Assembly (NCBI GenBank): GCA_963590415.1
Contig: CAVAPB010000009.1
Span: forward strand, 1 to 64,000
DNA length: 64,000 bases
Origin: Fimenecus sp963590415
GTDB lineage: Bacteria > Bacillota > Clostridia > Oscillospirales > Acutalibacteraceae
Direction of reading: 5' to 3'
Each line of letters begins with the position of its first letter. Within the stretch, counting starts at the first letter, position 1. Position numbers and translations under genes: made by a program. Positions 24,740 through 33,671 of this stretch are shown here, piece after piece. A model generated the notes under the pieces. It was not told the origin of the DNA. It made no database searches and saw only the letters and a list, made by a program, of their open reading frames with translations.

Positions 24740-26893
24740 TCAGTTAAGAAATGTTCCCGGGAAATATTTGTCGAGTATTTCGTCAAACTTTGAACCCGAA
24801 ACAGCCATACTGTCCGCTCCGAGCTGGCTCATACCTACGCCGTAGCCGTCGCCGAAGGTGGTAATTGTGTATGTTCCGCTCGTTGCGTCGTACGAAAGAC
24901 TGAAGCAGGGTGAGGAAAGCTCCTTGTTTTTCATTATATCATAGATGAATGTAACGCCCGATACCTCTTTGTTGCCGACGGTTATCTTCTCGACATAGCC
25001 CGTGCCCGTGCTTACCGCAGTATCGTGAGCACCTATTGAAAGCCATGTTGAAATATCGTCGGAAAATTCTATCGTCGAATCGAACGCCAGAGCGCCTGCC
25101 TTGATTTCATCCGCCGTGAGAAGGACTTCCTTTTTATATCCGTCTCTCTGCTTGTCGGACGCACTCGCAACACTCTTGAGATAAGTAAAGCTGTTGCCGA
25201 AAACAGTCGATGCGTTAGCGGTTTTGCCTGCCGACATTCTGCAATACGGCGTAAACGCAACCTGGTCGTTAAATGTAAGATAACGGCCGAACACCTCATT
25301 TACGGCGTCATACGCTTCCTGTGTATAGTTATCTGCAATGGTCAGATTGCTTATTCTCCAGTTTGTGTTTCTGTATTTGAGATAGGTATATGTGATTACT
25401 GCCTGAGCCTTCAATGTCTCGGCATTGAAGCTGCTGTCGGTCTCCGCCGTGATTATCCTTGCGATTGCTTCCTTCGCATCGATTTCCTGTCCGTTTACCG
25501 TGATTGTGCTCGGAACTGCATTCGAATCCTGTGCGGCAGCCTGCGTCTGCGGCTCGGTTGCAGTGATTGCTCCTGCAGTGGTCTCTACGGGAACCGTGGT
25601 GGGCTCTTCGTTTGTTATGCCGTTTACAAGCTCAAAGCGCATAAGCTTTGACAAAGACATAGTTTCGGTCTTAACCGGCGCCTCGGTTGTTGTCTCGGGT
25701 GCCTGCGTCTCAACGGGAACGGTTGTCTCGGGCTCTTTTTGAGCGTTCTTCTGCTTTACAAAATAAACCGCAGCCACCGTGACAGCCGCAACAAGCAGAA
25801 GGGCAACAACGGAAATTATTGCCGCCTTTGATTTCTTGCCGAGCTTTTTGTCTGCCTTGGGCGCTTCATCCTGTGCTATCTCGATTCCCACCGAATTATT
25901 GCCCATTGCCTTTTCTCCGATAAGCGCCAACAGCTCCTCCGTTGCAATTTTGATGAAGTGAGTGTCATCCTCGCCATCCTCCTTATAAAGCTTTCTGACG
26001 AGAGCAGACTTGTCCGTTGCAACAGATATGCAGATATAATCGCAACCATCGTTGGTTGTAAAGATGTCGGAAATGCATGCGCCGAGAGTAGCGCTTGAAA
26101 GGTCTTTTGCCGAACGCGCCATCTGTGCGGTGTAATCTGTTACATTATAGTCGCCTCTGTCCTCAATATGAGGCGTAAATGTGAAATATTCCTCAAAATC
26201 GTCAAGCCCCGCCGCAAACTCACGCAGGACCGTAGCGTTTGTGTTTCCGTTTATCGCAATTTTAACGCCGGACTCTTTAAGAATGTTGAGAGTATGCGCG
26301 GCAATATTCTTTTCCTGCTCGCTTACATCTTCACTCTCATCGGGAACAGGCTCTTCCTTTACCTCGGGCGCAGCGGAAGTTTCAGCTTCGGTTACCTGAT
26401 TGAGGCGTCCTCCGTTTGTAATATAGGGAACAAGTCCTCTTTTGAGGACAGAATCCAGCCTGTGCTCATCAAACGGTATCATCACAATTGTCTGCATGCC
26501 CTTTTTGACCGCAAAGCCCGAATTTACGCCGTCAATCGACACAAATACGGTTGCGCCTGTAGGCATAGCCGCATTTTTCTGCTTTGCGGCATCGTCAATA
26601 TCAAGCTCCGCAAGCTTTTTAAGCACAGCCTCACTTTGCTCTTTTTCAAGCGAAAGAGCGGTCATAAGCTTTAATTTTGTTGAATTGTAAATACCCGACT
26701 CAACAGCAATTACAATGAAATCGCTGCTCTTGATAGCCTTTGAAAGCCCGCCGAACATCTCCTTGAGTGAAGTGTACTCATCAAAAGAAATATCGCTGTC
26801 CGCAAAGCCGTTAAGACTGCCGATTACCTTAATCTGCATCTTAACCGAAGCGTCTGCCGCGTTGCGATACAATGAAAACAACTTCATTTCCAT
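24740..26893 (-). CDS. CinA-like cytoplasmic region fused through a membrane helix to a SpoIID/LytB domain
   Basis: A 717-residue type II membrane protein. Residues about 20-155 follow the CinA molybdopterin-binding domain in order (the PTGATVFVSIDGVNSGFAV segment mirrors the CinA PxGA...GxxPG region). Residues 195-325 follow the CinA C-terminal PncC domain, but the catalytic SCTGG motif is replaced by INGNTNA. A transmembrane helix spans about 357-379, then a Thr/Pro/Glu-rich linker (385-460). Residues 470-717 form a SpoIID domain with TAETD (Glu484, the likely catalytic residue) and GDGYGVGMSQLGA near the end. SpoIID is a lytic transglycosylase acting on denuded glycans. The neighbours are sortases and a true PncC. 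The CinA relation is my alignment by eye. Confidence 0.8.
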   Translation of the reverse strand: MEMKLFSLYRNAADASVKMQIKVIGSLNGFADSDISFDEYTSLKEMFGGLSKAIKSSDFIVIAVESGIYNSTKLKLMTALSLEKEQSEAVLKKLAELDIDDAAKQKNAAMPTGATVFVSIDGVNSGFAVKKGMQTIVMIPFDEHRLDSVLKRGLVPYITNGGRLNQVTEAETSAAPEVKEEPVPDESEDVSEQEKNIAAHTLNILKESGVKIAINGNTNATVLREFAAGLDDFEEYFTFTPHIEDRGDYNVTDYTAQMARSAKDLSSATLGACISDIFTTNDGCDYICISVATDKSALVRKLYKEDGEDDTHFIKIATEELLALIGEKAMGNNSVGIEIAQDEAPKADKKLGKKSKAAIISVVALLLVAAVTVAAVYFVKQKNAQKEPETTVPVETQAPETTTEAPVKTETMSLSKLMRFELVNGITNEEPTTVPVETTAGAITATEPQTQAAAQDSNAVPSTITVNGQEIDAKEAIARIITAETDSSFNAETLKAQAVITYTYLKYRNTNWRISNLTIADNYTQEAYDAVNEVFGRYLTFNDQVAFTPYCRMSAGKTANASTVFGNSFTYLKSVASASDKQRDGYKKEVLLTADEIKAGALAFDSTIEFSDDISTWLSIGAHDTAVSTGTGYVEKITVGNKEVSGVTFIYDIMKNKELSSPCFSLSYDATSGTYTITTFGDGYGVGMSQLGADSMAVSGSKFDEILDKYFPGTFLN

Positions 26894-26925
26894 CTCTTTA
26901 TTACCACCTTAATTAAAATTACTTA

Positions 26926-28215
26926 TCAGTTATCGGGATACCAATTTGTCGAACCGCTGTACGGGTTTGACTGTCCCTTCTGGTCATACCATATCTGCGG
27001 ATAACGGGGATTTCCGTTCGTTACGGCATATGTCGTGTCAACATCCGCCGTCTCGCCCGTCCTTAAAAGTCTGCCGACTACCACAAGTCTTGCGTCGGTA
27101 AACTCATATGTGCAGGTTGAAAGAGTGATAAGCTTATCCGCCGAGTTTATGTCAACGCCCGTTGTATAGAGCTTTCTCTCGTCAAGCGCTTTGATGTAGC
27201 TGTCAAAATTCTCCGTACTGCCGAACGATGTGACGGTGTAATTGAAAATATAGCCGTTATCGTCCTGCTCCCTGCTGTTCGTGATAAACACCGCATAGAC
27301 CTTGAACTTGTATGATTTATAAAGCGTATCATAATTGATAATCGGCGACTCCAGGAAGCCGTCAAGCGTTTTGTACTTGCTCAGCTCAGCAAACACAAGT
27401 CCATCGCTCATATGGTGTCCGTAAATTATAGTGTTTTGGTTAAGATACTTCGGGTCATTCCTGTAATCCAAAAACGGACAGCCGTATCTGCTGTAATTTC
27501 CGTAGAAATCCTTTTTAAGGTAATCGGAATTGTTGGACGACTGAACGACCTGAACATCAATACCCGAATTCGGAACGCTTATCCAGCCGACAAGCTGCTG
27601 ATTGAGCGCATACAGGTACGCATATTTTGCCATCATTCCATCGGGGGTTTCGACATCGGGGTATTTCGCCTTGAATTCCTCCCAAAGCTTTGCCTCTTCC
27701 TCCTCGTTGGCAGTGTCGACAATCTGGCTTGAAATGCCGCTCTGCTGTTTTTCCGTCTCGTTGCCCTGAACATAAATAACGGCAAACGCAACCGCACAGC
27801 CTATAAGCACAACAACAGAGAGGTTTGCGACAAGCTTTCTTATAAATTCGGGCTTCTTGTCCTGCTTATTAGGAAAGGTTTTTCTGAAAAAGTCCCTGAA
27901 CATCTCGTTAAAGGTCTTGGGTCTTTCCTTTTTCTCGGTAGGCTCAACCTTTTCAAGCCCCTTTAATTCTCCCGAGCTCTCTTCGCTCCTGTCTGTCTGG
28001 AACGGGTTTGCAACATCGACAAAATGCTGTTCTCCGCCGTATTTCACACGCCTTGTTGTCTTTTCGTCAAAAGCTTCCGAATTTTCGATATTCTTCGCTA
28101 TCTCGGCATAAACATCATCGGAAACCTCGGGTGTGGGAAGCTCATCATACGCTTCGGGTCGGTTTTCTTCGGGAGCATTCAGCTCTTTGCTTTTGTCAAA
28201 CTCGTTTTCTTTCAT
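26926..28215 (-). CDS. srtB: Class B sortase with a long cytoplasmic N-terminus (second of two)
   Basis: A 429-residue transpeptidase. A 135-residue acidic/basic N-terminal region without known domain precedes one transmembrane helix (about 135-152), and the sortase domain lies outside. The catalytic His is in IIYGHHM, the Cys in TLSTCTYEF, and the Arg in ARLVVVGRL. The C-terminal ending NPRYPQIWYDQKGQSNPY is shared with the neighbouring sortase, showing recent duplication. The ATG at 28215 overlaps the stop of that sortase. Sortases of this class anchor proteins with NPxTN-like signals to peptidoglycan; no such substrate is encoded in the window. Confidence 0.9.
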   Translation of the reverse strand: MKENEFDKSKELNAPEENRPEAYDELPTPEVSDDVYAEIAKNIENSEAFDEKTTRRVKYGGEQHFVDVANPFQTDRSEESSGELKGLEKVEPTEKKERPKTFNEMFRDFFRKTFPNKQDKKPEFIRKLVANLSVVVLIGCAVAFAVIYVQGNETEKQQSGISSQIVDTANEEEEAKLWEEFKAKYPDVETPDGMMAKYAYLYALNQQLVGWISVPNSGIDVQVVQSSNNSDYLKKDFYGNYSRYGCPFLDYRNDPKYLNQNTIIYGHHMSDGLVFAELSKYKTLDGFLESPIINYDTLYKSYKFKVYAVFITNSREQDDNGYIFNYTVTSFGSTENFDSYIKALDERKLYTTGVDINSADKLITLSTCTYEFTDARLVVVGRLLRTGETADVDTTYAVTNGNPRYPQIWYDQKGQSNPYSGSTNWYPDN

Positions 28216-29333
28216 CAATATTCAACTCCTTCGGGGAACCATCTTTCGGCATAGGCGTAAGGGTTGGAGAGCCCGTGTGCGTCATACCAAATCTGCGGAT
28301 AACGGGGATTGTCATTCTTGACGGTCTTTGAAACATCCACGGTTTCGCTCTCGCCGTCCCTGACAAGCCTTGCGATTACGACAAATCTTGCATTCGTCTC
28401 GCCGTTACCCTTTATATCCATATCTCTCGTACAGGTTGAGAGAGTAAGAATTTTGTCGGTTTTTTTGACATCGACATTTGTAAAATAGAGTGAACGCATT
28501 TTGACCTCGTCCATAAACTCTTCAAAATTGTCGTCTGTCATAAACGGATATATGTAATTGAAGGTATAGCCGTTATCGTCATCATCGTCGGCATTCGTCA
28601 AAAATACCGCGACGACCTTCCATTTATGCTTTTCATAAATCGTATCAAACTGAATTACGGGCGAAGTTTTATAGAATTCAATATCCTTGTACTTTTCAAG
28701 GTCGGCAAACATTGTTGAGTCAAGGTAATTATGACCGTACAAAATCGTATTCTTACAAAGAGGCTGTGCGTGGTCGCGGTAGTCCATAAATATCGTGCCG
28801 CGCTTCTGATACTCTCCGTAAAAGCTCTTTCTCAAATAGTATTCGTTATTTTTGCCCTGAACGACCGGATGGTTTATCGAAGTGTTCGGTACAACTATCC
28901 AGCCTACAAGGTCGTTGTTGGCATTATAGGCACTGCGGTATTTTTCAAGTATACCGTCGTCACCGTATTCCTTGGTTTCCTCAACAGAGTCGGTAACAAG
29001 CCCCGCAATGTCCTCGTTCTGCTTTTTGTTGTACTCAACATCATAAACAGTCTTGAGAATAACCCCCAAGGATATAAGGAACACGATAATCGCAATAACC
29101 ATTATCACCTTATCGACGGTTCTCTTTTTCTTTTTCTTGCTCTTTTGAGGTGCTGCCGCTGTCTCTGAATGTTCGGCGGCAATGCCGTCCTCTTGCGGCT
29201 TTTCGTCCTGATAGGGATTGTGAGCCACCCTCATACCGTCCTCGTAGGCATAGCGAGGCTCCCCGTCGTCGGCATTCTGCGATGAGCTTACATCAACATT
29301 ATTCTGTTTTTCCCTGTCAAATTCTTCGCTCAT
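28215..29333 (-). CDS. srtB: Class B sortase (first of two)
   Basis: A 372-residue sortase. A charged, Lys-rich N-terminal region (1-75) is followed by a transmembrane helix (76-95) and the catalytic domain. The catalytic residues are His in LYGHNYLD, Cys in TLSTCT and Arg in ARFVVIARL. The same C-terminal extension, PRYPQIWYDAHGLSNPYAY, occurs in its neighbour. Its start overlaps the stop of pncC as ATGA, so it belongs to the nifS-thiI-pncC operon. Pairing with a second sortase and a SpoIID-like enzyme suggests cell-wall work at a common site, an inference from context. Confidence 0.92.
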   Translation of the reverse strand: MSEEFDREKQNNVDVSSSQNADDGEPRYAYEDGMRVAHNPYQDEKPQEDGIAAEHSETAAAPQKSKKKKKRTVDKVIMVIAIIVFLISLGVILKTVYDVEYNKKQNEDIAGLVTDSVEETKEYGDDGILEKYRSAYNANNDLVGWIVVPNTSINHPVVQGKNNEYYLRKSFYGEYQKRGTIFMDYRDHAQPLCKNTILYGHNYLDSTMFADLEKYKDIEFYKTSPVIQFDTIYEKHKWKVVAVFLTNADDDDDNGYTFNYIYPFMTDDNFEEFMDEVKMRSLYFTNVDVKKTDKILTLSTCTRDMDIKGNGETNARFVVIARLVRDGESETVDVSKTVKNDNPRYPQIWYDAHGLSNPYAYAERWFPEGVEY

Positions 29334-29806
29334 TTCAAATACTCCAATACTATTTCAAGCGCCGTATCGGCTGATTTATTTCTGTTGTTTTCCCTGACAT
29401 TGTCGGAAAAATCGTTTAGATGCTTTTTGACTATCGTTGCTTTGCCGTCCGAAAAAGCAATATAAACAAGCCCCACAGGCTTATCCGTACCGTCCGAAGA
29501 AGGACCTGCAATGCCCGTAACGGCAACCGCAATATCCGCTCGGGTAAGCGACAGCACACCGCTTACCATTTCCCTTGCGCACTCCTCGCTGACCGCTCCG
29601 AATTTTTCAAGAGTTTCCGTTTTAACGCCGAGAATTTCATGCTTGATGCGGTTTGAGTAGCTGACAACTCCGCATTCAAATACGGAGGACGAGCCCGAAA
29701 CATCGGTTATGCGCTTTGCGATAAGTCCGCCCGTGCAGGACTCGGCGCAGGTAAATGTCAAATTCTTTTCCTTGAGCAGTTTTACAACTTTTTCTTCAAG
29801 CTTCAT
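29330..29806 (-). CDS. pncC: Nicotinamide-nucleotide amidohydrolase (CinA C-terminal domain)
   Basis: A 158-residue stand-alone CinA C-terminal domain. It hydrolyses nicotinamide mononucleotide to nicotinate mononucleotide, recycling pyridine nucleotides from NAD-consuming ligases. The catalytic ESCTGG motif, YSNRIKHEILGV and VTGIAGPSSDGT are intact. Length equals the known single-domain PncC. It overlaps thiI upstream and the sortase downstream by four bases each. The intact motifs contrast with the degenerate copy inside the SpoIID fusion 3 kb away. Confidence 0.92.
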   Translation of the reverse strand: MKLEEKVVKLLKEKNLTFTCAESCTGGLIAKRITDVSGSSSVFECGVVSYSNRIKHEILGVKTETLEKFGAVSEECAREMVSGVLSLTRADIAVAVTGIAGPSSDGTDKPVGLVYIAFSDGKATIVKKHLNDFSDNVRENNRNKSADTALEIVLEYLK

Positions 29807-30981
29807 CTTATATCCGAAATAACCTCAAATCTTGCGGTATCAACCGCTTCCTTAACAAGTGCGTCTGTATCAAATACCTTTTCCGCCTCTTCAAGCATCT
29901 GAACCGTGGGTCTTGTCCTCGGGTGTTTGGGCGTAAATACCGTACAGCAGTCCTCAAACGGTTTTATTGAGATATCAAAGGTGTCTATTTTTCTTGAAAT
30001 TGCAATGATTTCTTCCTTATCCATTGCGATTACGGGACGGAAAACGGGCATATCCGAAACCGCGTCAGTGCAGGCAAGAGCCGACATGGTCTGGCTTGCC
30101 ACCTGACCTATGCTCTCGCCCGTTACAAGCGCCTGACAGTCGTTTTTCTTTGCTATCTCATTTGAAATACGCATCATAAACCGCCTCATAACGAGTGTAA
30201 AGAGCTCCTCGGGACAATTATCTCTTATCTGCTCCTGTATTTTTGTAAATCCAACGGTGTAAAGACCTATGTCTCCGCTGTATCTCGAAACACGGCGTAA
30301 AAGGTCGTGAACCTTCATTTCCGCTTGCGGAGATGTGTACGGGGGCGAGGCAAAATGCACTGCGTCAAGCACTACGCCTCTTTTTGAAACCATCCATGCC
30401 GCAACCGGGCTGTCTATTCCGCCCGAAATGAGCACCGCGGCTTTTCCGCCCGTTCCGACAGGCATACCGCCTGCGCCCTTTATCTGATTGCCTCTGATAA
30501 ACGCATAGTTGTCCCTTACCTCAACCGTAACCGTAAGCTCGGGATTGTGAACATCAACCGTAAGATGCGGAAACTTTTCAAGTATAGCGCCGCCGACCTC
30601 CCTGCTTATTTCCGGAGATGTAAGCGGAAAACTCTTGTCGCTTCGTTTTGCCTCAACCTTAAAGGTATCGACATTTTCAAGCTGCTCGGCAAGATATTCG
30701 GGAGCAACCGCAATAATTTCATCGATATCCTTTTCTACCGCCGCCGCTCTCTGGAAGCCCGCTATACCGAAAATCCTCGATATTCTGTTTATAGCCTCTT
30801 CCATATCGAAATCGTCGCAAAGCGGCTCGATATTCATAGTCGATTGCAGGCAGGTAACCTTAAATTTACCCAAGCCGTGCAAACGCCTTTTTATGTTTTT
30901 CGCAAGCACCGACTCAAAGGACGACCTGTTAAGTCCTTTAAGCGCAAGCTCGCCGTTTTTGATAAGTATAATCTCTTTCAT
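29803..30981 (-). CDS. thiI: tRNA 4-thiouridine(8) synthase / sulfurtransferase
   Basis: A 392-residue enzyme that adenylates uridine 8 of tRNA and inserts sulfur. An N-terminal ferredoxin-like and THUMP region (about 1-165) binds tRNA. The PP-loop SGGIDSPVA (about 186-194) binds ATP, and the C-terminal domain follows. The rhodanese domain of enteric ThiI is absent, as is usual in Bacillota, where the partner cysteine desulfurase delivers sulfur directly. That desulfurase gene lies just upstream. The ribosome site is AAGGAAGAG. Confidence 0.95.
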   Translation of the reverse strand: MKEIILIKNGELALKGLNRSSFESVLAKNIKRRLHGLGKFKVTCLQSTMNIEPLCDDFDMEEAINRISRIFGIAGFQRAAAVEKDIDEIIAVAPEYLAEQLENVDTFKVEAKRSDKSFPLTSPEISREVGGAILEKFPHLTVDVHNPELTVTVEVRDNYAFIRGNQIKGAGGMPVGTGGKAAVLISGGIDSPVAAWMVSKRGVVLDAVHFASPPYTSPQAEMKVHDLLRRVSRYSGDIGLYTVGFTKIQEQIRDNCPEELFTLVMRRFMMRISNEIAKKNDCQALVTGESIGQVASQTMSALACTDAVSDMPVFRPVIAMDKEEIIAISRKIDTFDISIKPFEDCCTVFTPKHPRTRPTVQMLEEAEKVFDTDALVKEAVDTARFEVISDIR

Positions 30982-30992
30982 TTTCTCTTCCT

Positions 30993-32123
30993 TTATTTTT
31001 TTGAGAGCTCTTCAAGGCAGGATTTTATTGTCGAGAGAGCATAATCGATTTCTTCCTTTGTTGTCTTGTAGGACATACTGAGCCTTATCGCGCTGTCAAT
31101 GCGTTCAGGGGGCAGTCCCATAGACACAAGCACATCGCTCCTGTGTCCCTTTGAGCAAGCCGAGCCCGCCGAAACATACACGCCCTTTGACGAAAGGTAA
31201 TTCACCGACACCTGCGACGGTATTCCGCGAAGCGAGATGTTGATTATATAAGGCAACGCATTCTCGGGAGAATTGAGCGTAACGCCGCCGATTTTTTCAA
31301 GACCGTTTTTGAAATAAGCGTTGAGCTCGGAAACAGTTTTCAGCCTGCTATCAATATCCGCAAGCTCGCCGACCGCAGCCGCAAAAGCCGCAATATTGGG
31401 CATTGCCTGCGTGCCCGAGCAGATGTTGTTTTCCTGCCCGCCGCCGAGGACATACGGCTTTATCCGCACTCCGTTTGCTATGTACAGCGCTCCGCTTCCC
31501 TTTAAGGCGTGAACCTTGTGAGCACTCATACTCATAAGGTCAATGCCGCACCTTTCGGGCTTGACTGGCAATTTCATATATCCCTGAACGCAGTCAACAT
31601 GCAAAAGCGCCGAAGACTTTTTCCTTTTGATTATCCTCTTTATCTTATCGAAGGGCAGCACTGCTCCTATCTCGTTGTTAACCGCCATAAGACTTACAAG
31701 CACGGTCTTTTCGTCAACGGCGTTTTGAAATGCTTCTTCCGAGATGTTGCCGCTCTCATCGGGCATAATACGCACGACCTCAAAGCCGCTCTGTTCAAGC
31801 TTATCCATACACCTCGCAACGCTCGGGTGTTCAAACGCCGTGGTAACAATTTTGTTGCCCTTGCGCTTCATAAGCTCCGCCGCACCGAATATCGCCGTGT
31901 TGTTTGCCACGGTTCCGCTCGGAGTGAAAAATATCCTTGACGGGTCAACGCCTATGCTCTTTGCGATAACGCCTCTCGACTGTTCGAGAAGCTGCAATGC
32001 GTCATAGCCTTTTTTGTGGAGGGACGACGGATTTCCGAAATCGTTTTCCATTGTTCTCAAAGCCGCTTCGCAAGCCTTTTTACATGGCTTTGTCGTTGCG
32101 CTGTTATCAAGATAAGCTTCCAA
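30993..32123 (-). CDS. Cysteine desulfurase (NifS/IscS type, ThiI partner)
   Basis: A 376-residue PLP enzyme releasing sulfur from cysteine as a persulfide. The PLP Lys is in SAHKVHALKGSGAL, the N-terminal YLDNSATTKP and the HVDCVQGY segment are typical, and the active Cys is in SAGSACSKG. I start at the TTG codon at 32123, eight bases after GGAGGAG; the ATG at 32147 would place the ribosome site inside the coding region. Close linkage to thiI matches the NifZ-ThiI pair of Bacillus, so tRNA thiolation is the likely job. A general IscS role is possible. Confidence 0.92.
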   Translation of the reverse strand: MEAYLDNSATTKPCKKACEAALRTMENDFGNPSSLHKKGYDALQLLEQSRGVIAKSIGVDPSRIFFTPSGTVANNTAIFGAAELMKRKGNKIVTTAFEHPSVARCMDKLEQSGFEVVRIMPDESGNISEEAFQNAVDEKTVLVSLMAVNNEIGAVLPFDKIKRIIKRKKSSALLHVDCVQGYMKLPVKPERCGIDLMSMSAHKVHALKGSGALYIANGVRIKPYVLGGGQENNICSGTQAMPNIAAFAAAVGELADIDSRLKTVSELNAYFKNGLEKIGGVTLNSPENALPYIINISLRGIPSQVSVNYLSSKGVYVSAGSACSKGHRSDVLVSMGLPPERIDSAIRLSMSYKTTKEEIDYALSTIKSCLEELSKK

Positions 32124-32161
32124 AAACCATTCTCCTCCAAAATACACTATACTGAGTTTAT

Positions 32162-32190
32162 ATTATACACCATCCGTCTATGTTTGGCAA
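32162..32190 (-). promoter_or_regulatory. Promoter of the desulfurase-thiI-pncC-sortase operon
   Basis: Minus-strand TTGCCA and TATAAT are separated by 17 bp, about 40 bases before the TTG start at 32123. Confidence 0.75.
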
Positions 32191-32258
32191 ACAAATAAAT
32201 AAAATGTTTTATGTATATTTATAAAAAATTTACAAAATATATTCGGGAGGTGAAGAAT

Positions 32259-33602
32259 TTGGAAAAGCAGGTATCTCGAAGAGGAAAAATAAGGGTGAGG
32301 CTGTATGTTTCGGTGCTAATTTTAGCGTTGTTTTCAGGTCTTGTAATCAACGCTCAAAAAGCGTCGGAGCTCTCACGCAGGTTAAACGCCGACTCCGAGC
32401 GTTCGCTCGCTGCGCTTGAAGCTTGTATGTCCTCTATCAACACCAATCTCACTAAAGGTCTTTATGCAAACACAACGCCCATGTTGAGCTCAATGGCAAT
32501 TTCGCTGACCAGAGACGCATCAAGTGCAAAAAATTCGCTTTCGGCTCTGCCTCTTTCTGACACTCAGCTTGACAATATGCTGAAATTTTTGTCGCAGGTC
32601 GGTTCGTTTGTTTCCACCCTTGACCGTAAGCTGTCTCTCGGCGAGAGCATCACAAGCGAGGAACGGGAGAAATTAAAACAGCTTATCGATGTTTCGCAAA
32701 AGCTTTTGTCCGAGCTCGACGGAATAACGCAGGGAGTCGAGGACGGAAGCATAAGCTTTGAGCTTGCAGGCGACACACTTGAAAGAAAGGCGGACTCGGC
32801 AACGCTTATTGACTCCGCTTTCGGCGATGCGGAGCAAGCCCTCACGGACTATCCGACGCTTATATACGACGGTCCGTTTTCCGACCACATTTTGAACCAG
32901 AGCCCGAAAACGCTTGAGGGAAAAGCCGATATATCCAAGGACGAAGCACAGACGATTGCCGCCGATTTTACCGGAACAGACAAAGAAAGCCTGCGTTTTG
33001 ACGGCGAGGTAAGCGGTACGGTAGAGGCGTACAACTTCTCCGTTGACTCAATAAACATCAGCGTTTGCAAAAAAGGCGGAGCGGTGCTTTATCTGCTCGG
33101 TTCGTCAAATGCGGGAGAGAGCACTCTTACCTGCGAGCAGGCTATTGAGAGCGCACGCAGCTTCCTGACATCAAAGGGCTACGACGATATGAAAGAGAGC
33201 TATTACTCCACGCAGGACGGTATTTGCACAATAAATTTCGCCTATGAAAAGGACGGAGTCGTCTATTATCCCGACCTGATAAAATTAAGCGTCAGTCTTG
33301 AAACGGGAAATGTAATATCCTTTGACGCAAGGGGATATATTATGAACCACACCGAGCGCAGCCTGCCGCAGAATATGATTTCGGCGGACGACGCAAAGAC
33401 GGCGGTATCGGATTATCTCACGGTTATGTCCACACGCCTTGCGGTTATCCCGACCGACTACAAAACCGAAAAGACGGCTTATGAGTTCCACTGCAAAACG
33501 CCCGACGAGCAGGAAGTGCTTGTGTATATAGATGTTCTGACCGCAAAAGAGGACGATATACTTCTTTTGCTCTACTCAGACGGCGGAATTTTAACCAAAT
33601 AG
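32259..33602 (+). CDS. ypeB: Germination protein YpeB
   Basis: A 447-residue spore-associated protein. A membrane or signal helix (about 12-32) precedes the YpeB domain and PepSY-like repeats in the C-terminal half (segments with DEAQTIAADF, TCEQAIESARSFL and SADDAKTAVSDYL). YpeB stabilises and localises the cortex-lytic enzyme SleB in spores, so this gene supports a spore-forming host. The start is TTG at 32259 with a strong GGGAGGTG site. The usual neighbour sleB is missing on both sides, so here ypeB is unlinked. Confidence 0.9.
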   Translation: MEKQVSRRGKIRVRLYVSVLILALFSGLVINAQKASELSRRLNADSERSLAALEACMSSINTNLTKGLYANTTPMLSSMAISLTRDASSAKNSLSALPLSDTQLDNMLKFLSQVGSFVSTLDRKLSLGESITSEEREKLKQLIDVSQKLLSELDGITQGVEDGSISFELAGDTLERKADSATLIDSAFGDAEQALTDYPTLIYDGPFSDHILNQSPKTLEGKADISKDEAQTIAADFTGTDKESLRFDGEVSGTVEAYNFSVDSINISVCKKGGAVLYLLGSSNAGESTLTCEQAIESARSFLTSKGYDDMKESYYSTQDGICTINFAYEKDGVVYYPDLIKLSVSLETGNVISFDARGYIMNHTERSLPQNMISADDAKTAVSDYLTVMSTRLAVIPTDYKTEKTAYEFHCKTPDEQEVLVYIDVLTAKEDDILLLLYSDGGILTK

Positions 33603-33618
33603 GCATTGAAATAAATAT

Positions 33619-33650
33619 ATAAAAACAAAAAGGACACAATAAATGTGTCC
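33619..33650 (-). terminator. Hairpin between ypeB and lipoprotein gene
   Basis: GGACACA and TGTGTCC form a short stem. Only on the minus strand is it followed by a T-rich tract (TTTTTGTTTTT), so it would stop transcription arriving from the minus-strand genes to the right, or stabilise the lipoprotein mRNA 5' end. Confidence 0.5.
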
Positions 33651-33671
33651 GAATAAAAGGAGAAAAAAACT

